A stretch of 6,307 nt of DNA, taken from an uncultured beta proteobacterium (GTDB taxonomy: Bacteria; Pseudomonadota; Gammaproteobacteria; Burkholderiales; Burkholderiaceae_B). The notes beneath the pieces are model-generated. The model was not told where the DNA came from. It saw only the letters and a program-made list of their open reading frames with translations, and searched no databases. Positions 1 to 5,655 of the stretch are shown one piece after another. The stretch covers positions 1-6,307 of the forward strand of contig CAIYWO010000335.1 in the NCBI GenBank assembly GCA_903929925.1, given 5' to 3'. Each line of letters begins with the position of its first letter. The first letter of the stretch is position 1. The translations under genes were made by a program, and so were the position numbers.

Positions 1-723
1 CCTGACGGATACACCCTGTTTGTGGGCGCAGTGCATCATTCGATCGCGCCTTCCATGTATCCCAAGCTTGACTACAGCATCCAGAAGGATTTCATCCCGC
101 TAGCAGTGATCGCTCGCGTGCCACAGGTGCTGGTCGTCAATCCTAAAAAAGTCCCAGGTAAGGACTACCAAGCCTTCTTGGCGCAGGTGAAAGCGAATCC
201 AGGCAAAATGAACTATGGCTCTGCTGGTAGTGGCACATCGCACCACCTCGCGGGTGAGTTGTACAAGATCCAGTCGAAAACCGATATCGCACACATCCCC
301 TACCGCGGTGCGGGTCCTGCGATGCAAGGTTTGATTGCAGGCGATGTAGATATGATGTTTGACGGCTTGGGTTCGTCCTCCGCTCAAATCAAGGCGGGGC
401 GTATTACGCCCCTCTTTGTGGCAAGCGAAAAGCGCAACCCAGCCATCCCCGATGTGCCAACGACCGCTGAAATCGGGCTTCCCGACTACGTGGTGAGCAC
501 CTGGTATGCCTTGTGGGCACCGAAAAATACCCCGCCCGCTGTGACAGAGAAAATCATCGCTGCTCTCAAAAAGCTCCCGCAAGACGAGACAATTAAGACT
601 GTTTGGGCGACCAACGGTGCTGAGTTTCCAGATCTGACTGGTGCCAAGTTTGGTGCATTTGTCGATAGCGAAGTCAAGCGCTGGGCCGAGGTCGTGAAGG
701 CTTCTGGTGCCAAACTTGATTGA
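1..723 (+). CDS. Bug-family (TctC-like) tripartite tricarboxylate transporter substrate-binding protein, 5' partial
   Basis: This is a periplasmic solute receptor of the Bug/TctC family, which captures small, usually carboxylated ligands for tripartite tricarboxylate-type uptake systems or for signalling. The reading frame is open from base 1, beginning PDGYTLFVG, a block typical of the family, so the GTG at 22 is an internal valine and not a start. 240 residues are visible. Family precursors are usually about 320-330 residues, so roughly 85 residues, including the signal peptide, lie outside the window. Visible family motifs are the glycine-rich YGSAGSGTSHHL at about 72-83, HIPYRGAGPA at about 98-107, the GDVDMMFDGL ligand-lobe segment at about 115-124, and the PDVPTTAEIGLPDY block near 155. 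The C-terminus is intact and the gene ends in TGA just before a strong terminator. No TctA/TctB membrane gene is visible, so it may be an orphan receptor, as is common in Burkholderiales. The ligand cannot be predicted. Confidence 0.93.
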   Translation, partial: PDGYTLFVGAVHHSIAPSMYPKLDYSIQKDFIPLAVIARVPQVLVVNPKKVPGKDYQAFLAQVKANPGKMNYGSAGSGTSHHLAGELYKIQSKTDIAHIPYRGAGPAMQGLIAGDVDMMFDGLGSSSAQIKAGRITPLFVASEKRNPAIPDVPTTAEIGLPDYVVSTWYALWAPKNTPPAVTEKIIAALKKLPQDETIKTVWATNGAEFPDLTGAKFGAFVDSEVKRWAEVVKASGAKLD

Positions 724-742
724 TGTTTTGTCTGGGCAAGAA

Positions 743-770
743 AAAAGCCTGATCTTACGATCAGGCTTTT
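743..770. terminator. Bidirectional intrinsic terminator between the Bug receptor gene and tRNA-Gly
   Basis: A perfect 12-bp inverted repeat (AAAAGCCTGATC, loop TTAC, GATCAGGCTTTT) starts 19 bp after the TGA of the receptor gene. Read on the plus strand the stem ends in TTTT. Read on the minus strand it ends in TTTTTT, formed with the two extra A residues at 741-742. It can therefore end both the rightward receptor mRNA and the leftward tRNA-Gly transcript, whose mature 3' end is only 9 bp away at 780. The structure is read directly from sequence; its activity is inferred. Confidence 0.9.
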
Positions 771-779
771 GCCAGAATT

Positions 780-855
780 TGGAGCGGGAGACGAGTCTCG
801 AACTCGCGACCTCAACCTTGGCAAGGTTGCGCTCTACCAACTGAGCTACTCCCGC
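780..855 (-). tRNA. tRNA-Gly (anticodon GCC), CCA encoded
   Basis: The minus strand folds as a complete 76-nt tRNA. The acceptor stem is GCGGGAG/CTCCCGC with discriminator T. The D arm is GCTC-AGTTGGTA-GAGC. The anticodon stem CAACC/GGTTG carries loop TTGCCAA, so the anticodon GCC is at 822-820 and reads GGC and GGU glycine codons. The T arm is GCGAG-TTCGAGA-CTCGT with one G-T wobble pair, and the variable loop is the standard 5 nt. The 3' CCA is encoded at 782-780. It is a single tRNA gene with a likely 5' leader of about 60 nt that RNase P would remove, and it is followed immediately by the shared terminator at 743-770. Nothing suggests a degenerate or pseudo tRNA. Confidence 0.97.
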
Positions 856-921
856 TTTACCGCTTGTCGTCTTTGAGGGCGTTTTCAACAACGCATTCAA
901 GTAAGATTCGCGAAGACCAAG

Positions 922-952
922 ACTATAGCATACCCCCCCACCCTTATGTCAA
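922..952 (-). promoter_or_regulatory. Probable sigma-70 promoter for tRNA-Gly, overlapping the murB start codon
   Basis: On the minus strand there is a perfect -35 hexamer TTGACA (952-947), a 19-bp spacer, and an extended -10 element TGC-TATAGT with the hexamer at 927-922. The predicted transcription start is about 915, giving a leader of about 60 nt before the tRNA at 855. The spacer is longer than the optimal 17 bp, but the consensus -35 and the TGn extension would compensate. The spacer is very G-rich (C-rich on the plus strand). The -35 hexamer is made of bases of the first murB codons, so polymerase bound here would cover the murB translation start. This is a sequence-based prediction. 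Confidence 0.65.
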
Positions 953-2049
953 ACCCGCTAGTTCCCGTGCCTACCGTCGACGCTCTAGGCTCGATCTTCG
1001 AGCCTGAAACAGTGGGAGCTCCGAGTCTGCGCGTGGATTTGGTGGATTTAACAACTCAAAATACCTTGGGATTGGTTTGCCAAGCCCAGCACTTGGTTGC
1101 CTTGTCTAGCCTGGCGCAGCTGCCTGGCGTCACGCAGCTCGCGACTGCGTATCAAAACGTGTTTGTGCTAGGAGGCGGGAGCAATGTTGTCTTGCCACCT
1201 CTCTGGTCTGCCCTCGTTTTAAAGGTAGAGTTCAAAGGCGTCGCGCTTGTTCGTGAGTCGTCAGATTACTGGTTGATTGATGTCGCTGCGGGCGAGAGCT
1301 GGCACGGATGGGTGCGTGACGCGACGCAGCGTGGTTGGTCAGGGCTAGAGAACCTTGCATTAATTCCAGGCACGGTTGGTGCAGCTCCTGTACAAAACAT
1401 CGGTGCCTACGGCGTTGAATTGCAGGATCGTATCGAGTCCGTGACTGCCTGGAATATTCCCCAGGGATCGTTCAAGACGTTTAGCTGGGCAGAGTGTGCG
1501 TTTGCTTACCGCGACAGCATCTTTAAGCGTGCAGCGCCCGGAACCTGGCTGATTGTTTCCGTGCGTTTTCGTTTGCCAAAAGTCTGGACGTCCGTGCTTG
1601 GGTATCCAGATCTTCAAAAACACTTTCGGATCGGCACGGTTGATGCGCAAACGCCCTCGGCTCAACAAGTATTCGATGCGGTGTGTGCCATACGCCGCGC
1701 CAAACTGCCGGATCCCGCCGAGTTGGGTAACGCGGGTAGTTTTTTTAAGAACCCCGTCGTGTCGGCTGAGCGTCACGCGCAGCTTTTGCAAGCGCAACCA
1801 GATTTGGTGTCCTATCTACAACCGGATGGGCACTATAAGCTCGCGGCGGGCTGGCTGATCGATCGGTGTGGTTGGAAGGGGCGGCGTGTCGGTGCCGTCG
1901 GGATGCACACCCGTCAAGCGCTTGTGCTCGTAAATTATGGAGGCGCAAAAGCCGATGAGGTCTTAGCACTTGCGAGTGCAGTGCGTGCAAGCGTTTACGA
2001 GAGGTTCGGTGTTAGGCTTGAGTTGGAGCCTGTCTGTCCGACCGCTTGA
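946..2049 (+). CDS. murB: UDP-N-acetylenolpyruvoylglucosamine reductase (UDP-N-acetylmuramate dehydrogenase)
   Basis: This cytoplasmic flavoenzyme uses NADPH to reduce UDP-GlcNAc-enolpyruvate to UDP-MurNAc, the second committed step of peptidoglycan precursor synthesis. The 367-residue product is a type I MurB like that of E. coli (342 residues). The FAD-binding segment VLGGGSNVV is at 74-82, and the GLENLALIPGTVGAAPVQNIGAYGVEL region spans 133-159. The YRDSIFK motif at 188-194 supplies catalytic Arg189. GNAGSFFKNP at 261-270 contains the proton-donor Ser265, and KLAAGWLID lies at 298-306. Glu361 in the terminal LELEP aligns with E. coli Glu325. The ATG at 946 is the first possible start in frame, but no Shine-Dalgarno precedes it: the upstream bases are a C tract. 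The first 30 or so residues have no counterpart in E. coli MurB, so GTG at 1012 (residue 23) or a nearby codon could be the true start. The gene converges on dapB 39 bp downstream, with no clear hairpin terminator between them. Confidence 0.96.
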   Translation: MSNPLVPVPTVDALGSIFEPETVGAPSLRVDLVDLTTQNTLGLVCQAQHLVALSSLAQLPGVTQLATAYQNVFVLGGGSNVVLPPLWSALVLKVEFKGVALVRESSDYWLIDVAAGESWHGWVRDATQRGWSGLENLALIPGTVGAAPVQNIGAYGVELQDRIESVTAWNIPQGSFKTFSWAECAFAYRDSIFKRAAPGTWLIVSVRFRLPKVWTSVLGYPDLQKHFRIGTVDAQTPSAQQVFDAVCAIRRAKLPDPAELGNAGSFFKNPVVSAERHAQLLQAQPDLVSYLQPDGHYKLAAGWLIDRCGWKGRRVGAVGMHTRQALVLVNYGGAKADEVLALASAVRASVYERFGVRLELEPVCPTA

Positions 2050-2088
2050 CACCATGGAGTCGAACAGCAGGCGTGGTCCGTTGCTTGC

Positions 2089-2880
2089 TTAGAGACCGAG
2101 CACCGTCTGCATATTGAACAAGCCGGTTTTTTTGCCTTCAAGGTAGCGTGCTGCGCGCAAACTACCTTCAGCGTAGCCTGCGCGGCTGCTTGAGCGATGG
2201 GTGATTTCGATGCGTTCGCCAACGCCACAAAAATACACTGTGTGGTCGCCTACGATGTCACCGCCTCGCACAACAGAGAAGCCAATCTCTCCAGGTTTGC
2301 GGGCACCGGTATGGCCATGTCTGGTCCAGGTGGCGATATCGTCAAGTTTTTTGCCCCAAGCGTCGGCAACGACTTCGCCCATCTTTAGCGCAGTGCCAGA
2401 GGGGGCGTCGACTTTGTGATGATGGTGCGCTTCAAAGACTTCCACATCGTAGCCAGAGTTCAGAATGCGTGCAGCCATATCAAGTAGCTTGAGGGTCGCG
2501 TTGACGCCCACACTCATGTTGGGTGCAAACACGATACCAATCGATTTTGCGGCCTCAGTGATCGCAGCTTTGCCTTCGTCGTCAAAGCCTGTTGTTCCGA
2601 TCACCATGTTTACGCCGTTCGTCACACACGCTTTAAGGTGTTCAAGCGAGCCCTCTGGGCGTGTGAAATCAATGAGGCAATCGGCCTGTTTGAGTGCAGA
2701 CAGCTGATCCGTAATCAACACTCCACTTAGCTTGCCTAAAAAGGCAGTGGCGTCTTGGCCGAGCATTGGCGCACCAGCGATATCCAGAGCGACAGTGAGT
2801 GTCAGGTCAGTGGATTGGCTAACGGCTTCAATGAGCATACGGCCCATACGACCACTGGCTCCGGCGATTGCGATACGCAT
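2089..2880 (-). CDS. dapB: 4-hydroxy-tetrahydrodipicolinate reductase
   Basis: DapB is the cytoplasmic NAD(P)H-dependent reductase that converts 4-hydroxy-tetrahydrodipicolinate to tetrahydrodipicolinate in the diaminopimelate/lysine pathway, feeding both protein synthesis and peptidoglycan cross-linking. The product has 263 residues, close to the normal length. The N-terminal nucleotide-binding motif GASGRMGR is at 7-14, with acidic Asp33 after the second strand. GTTG (95-98) and APNMSVGVN (119-127) are cofactor and hinge motifs. The signature EAHHHHKVDAPSGTA at 150-164 carries the catalytic His152/His153 pair and Lys156, and Arg233 matches the substrate-binding arginine near the C-terminus. 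Position 154 is His where E. coli has Arg. The ATG at 2880 is preceded by AAGAG (2891-2887) with 6-nt spacing. The gene follows bamE by 32 bp on the same strand, so the two are probably cotranscribed. Confidence 0.97.
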   Translation of the reverse strand: MRIAIAGASGRMGRMLIEAVSQSTDLTLTVALDIAGAPMLGQDATAFLGKLSGVLITDQLSALKQADCLIDFTRPEGSLEHLKACVTNGVNMVIGTTGFDDEGKAAITEAAKSIGIVFAPNMSVGVNATLKLLDMAARILNSGYDVEVFEAHHHHKVDAPSGTALKMGEVVADAWGKKLDDIATWTRHGHTGARKPGEIGFSVVRGGDIVGDHTVYFCGVGERIEITHRSSSRAGYAEGSLRAARYLEGKKTGLFNMQTVLGL

Positions 2881-2912
2881 AATGGACTCTTGTTTTGTAA
2901 GTAAATAACGGT

Positions 2913-3500
2913 TTAGCGCAGGGGAGTGGGTGACTCGAGTGGAGCCACTGGCGAGGCCGAAGGATCAGACGGTGTCGTATCTCCGACTGTTTGGCCGAGG
3001 GTCAAGCCAGGCAGGATCTCCACTGGTGCTGACATGCCGGACGCTGCCGCCGCGTCGTTAACCTCGCGCGTCACGTTCAGTTGATGCTGCGCGGCTTCCT
3101 TTTGCGAGGTGCGGACTTCTTCGCGGGCGATCTGGAAAGGCTGAAGTTCTGGTTGCTCATCGCCGCGCCAGCTAGCAAGCTGGCTGCCTTCGAAGATAAC
3201 CGTCAATACACGCTCTTCGATCTTCCCGTTGCCTGCGCGATAGAAGTAGGGGTAGTCCCAACGGTTGGCATGCAGTACGCTCGCTAGAGTAGGTGTGCCA
3301 AGCGCAAAGCGTACTTGCTCACGTGACATCCCGGGGCGCAAGAGGGAGACTTGATCTTTGGTGACCCAGTTACCTTGTTGAACGCCGACCCGGTAGGGAA
3401 AGCCCCACTCATTGGAAGAACAGCCAGTTAGAGCTGCGGCGCAAACCACACCTAACAGGCTGGCGCGCAGATACGAAGCGAGAGTACGGAATGTGAACAC
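2913..3500 (-). CDS. bamE: Outer membrane protein assembly factor BamE (OmlA/SmpA lipoprotein) with long C-terminal tail
   Basis: BamE is an outer-membrane lipoprotein of the BAM complex, which folds beta-barrel proteins into the outer membrane. The 195-residue product starts with a lipoprotein signal peptide: basic residues, a hydrophobic stretch at about 14-24, and the lipobox LTGC at 24-27 with Cys27 as the lipidated residue. The SmpA/OmlA domain runs from about 36 to 113, with the typical QGNWVTKDQVSLLRPGMSREQV core and ALGTP at 66-70. Residues from about 115 to 195 form an extension rich in Ala, Ser, Pro and Glu that E. coli BamE (113 residues in all) lacks. The start is GTG at 3500, chosen because AGAGGT lies 5 nt upstream and the signal peptide fits. 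The gene is divergent from fur, as reported for omlA-fur in Pseudomonas aeruginosa, and is followed by dapB after 32 bp. Confidence 0.94.
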   Translation of the reverse strand: MFTFRTLASYLRASLLGVVCAAALTGCSSNEWGFPYRVGVQQGNWVTKDQVSLLRPGMSREQVRFALGTPTLASVLHANRWDYPYFYRAGNGKIEERVLTVIFEGSQLASWRGDEQPELQPFQIAREEVRTSQKEAAQHQLNVTREVNDAAAASGMSAPVEILPGLTLGQTVGDTTPSDPSASPVAPLESPTPLR

Positions 3501-3505
3501 TGCAG

Positions 3506-3511
3506 ACCTCT
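3506..3511 (-). promoter_or_regulatory. Ribosome binding site that decides the GTG start of bamE
   Basis: AGAGGT on the minus strand, followed by CTGCA (5 nt) and then GTG at 3500. It is a good Shine-Dalgarno at normal spacing, and no ATG in frame gives an equally complete signal peptide, which supports GTG as the initiation codon. Confidence 0.75.
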
Positions 3512-3572
3512 ATAGGTTTTGCAACCAAAGACGCTATCATAAAGCCTTAATCGCACGCCTAGTAGGCAAAAC

Positions 3573-3578
3573 AGGGGA
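3573..3578 (+). promoter_or_regulatory. Ribosome binding site that decides the TTG start of fur
   Basis: AGGGGA on the plus strand, with 6 nt between it and TTG at 3585. The spacing is near ideal. The resulting N-terminus (MDTENDQSDLKNVGLKATFPR) matches the expected beginning of beta-proteobacterial Fur. The first in-frame ATG (3663) would remove part of the DNA-binding domain. Confidence 0.75.
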
Positions 3579-3584
3579 TTTTTC

Positions 3585-4004
3585 TTGGATACCGAGAACG
3601 ACCAAAGCGACCTTAAAAACGTAGGCCTCAAGGCCACGTTTCCGCGCCTAAAAATTCTCGATATGTTTCGCAAGTCTGGTGAAAGACACCTGAGTGCCGA
3701 AGATATCTATCGCTCTTTGCTCAATGACAAGATTGATATTGGGCTGGCTACCGTTTATCGGGTGTTGACGCAATTCGAGCAAGCGGGCATTTTGGCCCGT
3801 AGCCAGTTTGATGGCGGCAAGTCTGTTTTTGAGCTCAATGACGGGGATCATCACGACCACCTGATCTGCACCCATTGCGGCAAGGTGACGGAGTTTGCCG
3901 ACGAGGAAATTGAAAAGCGTCAGCACAAAATTGCCCGAGCGAATGGCTACCGACTAGAAAGCCACGATATGGTGCTGTACGGGGTATGTAAGGATTGCGG
4001 CTAA
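3585..4004 (+). CDS. fur: Ferric uptake regulator Fur
   Basis: Fur is the cytoplasmic iron-responsive repressor: with Fe2+ bound, the dimer blocks promoters of siderophore, iron-uptake and related genes. The 139-residue product has normal length. The N-terminal winged helix spans about 1-85, with LKATFPRLKIL at 15-25 and the recognition helix region GLATVYRVLTQFEQAGI at 53-69. The dimerisation and metal-binding part has His35, Glu83, HHDH at 89-92, the Cys95-x2-Cys98 zinc-type pair and a second C-x2-C at 135-138, which is the C-terminal end. HHDHLICTHCGKV at 89-101 is diagnostic of true Fur rather than Zur or PerR, although a related paralogue cannot be formally excluded. Initiation is at TTG. 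The gene is divergent from bamE and its TAA overlaps the recN stop by 4 bp on the opposite strand. Confidence 0.96.
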   Translation: MDTENDQSDLKNVGLKATFPRLKILDMFRKSGERHLSAEDIYRSLLNDKIDIGLATVYRVLTQFEQAGILARSQFDGGKSVFELNDGDHHDHLICTHCGKVTEFADEEIEKRQHKIARANGYRLESHDMVLYGVCKDCG

Positions 4005-5650
4005 GAGCCTGCATTGAGCAGTTCTGACGCATGTTTGCGCGTGGTGTCGGTGATTTTGATGCCACCTAGCATGCGGGCGATTTCCTCAATACGTGCTCGG
4101 TCGTCTAGCGCGGTAATGCTCGAGGTCGTCACACCTTTGGTTTGTTGCTTACTGACCTGAAAGTGATGTTGGCCACGGGCTGCTACCTGAGGCAGGTGGG
4201 TGACGCAAAGTACTTGGTGTCGCTGACCGAGTTCACGCAACAGGTTGCCCACGACCTCTGCCACGGCACCACCAATACCGCTGTCGACTTCATCGAAAAT
4301 GAGTGTGGGTACGCGCGCCGCGCGGCTCGCGATCACCGATAGGGCGAGCGAGATCCGGGCGAGCTCTCCGCCGGATGCGACTTTAGCGAGTGGTTTGGGC
4401 GTTGTACCCGCGTGACCCGCGACCAGAAAATCAACATGATCCTGCCCTTGAGCTGAAGGCGGGGCTTCGGTGAGCGCGATGGTGAACTGCCCGCCTTCCA
4501 TGGCCAGGGTTTGCATGGCGCGACCCACAAGCTTGCCTAAGTCTTTTGCCGCTTTTTGTCTGGCGGCAGAGAGCGCTTGTGCGTGGTGGTCGTAGTCTTT
4601 TTTGAGTGCAGCCGCGCTGGCGCGCAGCGCCTCAATGTCGGCAGACGCCTGCAGAGACTTGAGTTCGCCGTGAAGCGTTTGATGTAAAGCGTAAAGCTGT
4701 TCGGGTTCAGTTTTGAACTTGCGTGCAAGATCAAAAATCGTTCGCATCCGTTCTTCGACTGTCGCAAGCCGAGCTGGATCCAGCTCTACACGCGATAGAT
4801 AGGCGTTGAGGTCCGATACGGCTTCGCTCACGCCAATGCGCGCCGACTCTAGTGCTTCGTAGACCGATTGCAAGGCTGGGTCGTGGCGCAAGAGTTGGTT
4901 GACGCGTTGCACCGCTGTTGCGATTTGATGATGCGCGGAAGCCTCGCTGTCGTCGAGTGACGCAAGCGCCTGGGCTGCCCCATCGATGAGCGCCTGCCCG
5001 TTCGCAAGACGTGTGTGTTCCGAGGAGACGTCTTGCCATTCAGTTGGTCCGAGACTTAGGCGATCGAGCTCTGCTATTTGCCATTCGAGCTTCTCGCGGG
5101 CAGCTGCGATCACGCTTGCATCTTGTTCGCTCAGCGAGAGCTGTCGCTCGACTTTGCGCCATGCTTTCCAGGCGGTCGCCACCTGTTGTCGCAGCGTCTG
5201 ATGACCGCCATGCGCATCCAACATGTCGCGTTGGTTATCTGGCCGCAACAGACTTTGGTGAGCATGTTGTCCGTGAATGTCGACGAGGTGTTCGCCCACT
5301 TCGCGTAACTGTGTGACAGTCGCCGTTGTGCCGTTAATGTAGGCGCGACTGCGTCCTTGTGCATCAATCACACGACGCAAAACGAGTTCGTCGCCGGCTT
5401 GCAGATCATGCTCGGTGAGCCATTGCTGCAGCTCGGGCGGCGTATCAAAAATTGCACTGACTTCGGCCCGTTCTGCGCCTTGACGTAACACCGAGACGTC
5501 CGCCCGCTCGCCGAGCGTGAGCGCAAGCGCATCAATCAGGATGGATTTGCCCGCGCCAGTTTCACCTGAAAAGACGGTAAATCCAGACGCAAAATCAATC
5601 TCAGCCTGGGTGACAATGACAAAGTCGCGAATTTGCAGGGCGCGCAGCAT
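4001..5650 (-). CDS. recN: DNA repair protein RecN
   Basis: RecN is an SMC-like ATPase that binds DNA ends and promotes cohesion during recombinational repair of double-strand breaks. The product has 549 residues, against about 553 in E. coli. The N-terminal half-ATPase opens with MLRALQIRDFVIV and carries Walker A GETGAGKS at 29-36 and the Q-loop DIHGQHAHQSLL at 124-135. A long charged, Ala/Gln/Leu-rich helical region (about 155-400) forms the coiled-coil arms. The C-terminal half has the ABC signature ASGGELARISLAL at 425-437, Walker B LIFDE with Asp453/Glu454, and the H-loop THLPQ with His485. I chose ATG at 5650 because MLRALQIRDF is the family N-terminus; the open frame continues to 5695 but that part lies inside nadK. 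Only 5 bp separate it from the nadK stop and no strong Shine-Dalgarno is present, which suggests translational coupling. No LexA-like box is visible just upstream. Confidence 0.97.
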   Translation of the reverse strand: MLRALQIRDFVIVTQAEIDFASGFTVFSGETGAGKSILIDALALTLGERADVSVLRQGAERAEVSAIFDTPPELQQWLTEHDLQAGDELVLRRVIDAQGRSRAYINGTTATVTQLREVGEHLVDIHGQHAHQSLLRPDNQRDMLDAHGGHQTLRQQVATAWKAWRKVERQLSLSEQDASVIAAAREKLEWQIAELDRLSLGPTEWQDVSSEHTRLANGQALIDGAAQALASLDDSEASAHHQIATAVQRVNQLLRHDPALQSVYEALESARIGVSEAVSDLNAYLSRVELDPARLATVEERMRTIFDLARKFKTEPEQLYALHQTLHGELKSLQASADIEALRASAAALKKDYDHHAQALSAARQKAAKDLGKLVGRAMQTLAMEGGQFTIALTEAPPSAQGQDHVDFLVAGHAGTTPKPLAKVASGGELARISLALSVIASRAARVPTLIFDEVDSGIGGAVAEVVGNLLRELGQRHQVLCVTHLPQVAARGQHHFQVSKQQTKGVTTSSITALDDRARIEEIARMLGGIKITDTTRKHASELLNAGS

Positions 5651-5655
5651 GGGCG

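Larger units (their letters stand above)
3501..3584. promoter_or_regulatory. Divergent bamE-fur intergenic region with overlapping -10-like elements
   Basis: These 84 bp must carry the control signals for bamE (leftward) and probably fur (rightward). TATCAT at 3535-3540 (+) and TATGAT at 3541-3536 (-) are overlapping -10-like hexamers facing opposite ways. A further TATAGA lies at 3514-3509 (-). None has a good -35 hexamer at normal spacing, so the exact promoters are uncertain. I see no convincing 19-bp Fur box (GATAATGATAATCATTATC-like), so iron-dependent autoregulation is not supported by sequence here. Overlapping divergent promoters for omlA and fur are known from Pseudomonas. Confidence 0.35.

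Noticed and set aside
22..723. GTG at 22 as the start of the Bug protein
   Set aside because: The frame is open upstream to base 1 and encodes the conserved PDGYTLFVG block, so the gene is truncated by the window edge.
100..900. A 266-residue open frame on the minus strand across the Bug gene and the tRNA
   Set aside because: It is antisense to a clear Bug family gene, and its start is the translated tRNA-Gly (GVAQLVERNLAKVEVASSRLVSRS), a well-known annotation artefact.
1360..1797. A 145-residue open frame on the minus strand inside murB
   Set aside because: It shows no recognisable domain and lies antisense to the conserved MurB core; it is explained by the codon composition of murB.
2050..2088. 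A terminator between murB and dapB
   Set aside because: The best pairing (ACCATG with CGTGGT) is 6 bp with a wobble, has a 15-nt loop and lacks a T tract.
4731..5367. Several overlapping open frames on both strands inside recN
   Set aside because: They are Arg/Ser/Cys-rich shadow translations of the RecN coiled-coil region, without family motifs or ribosome sites.
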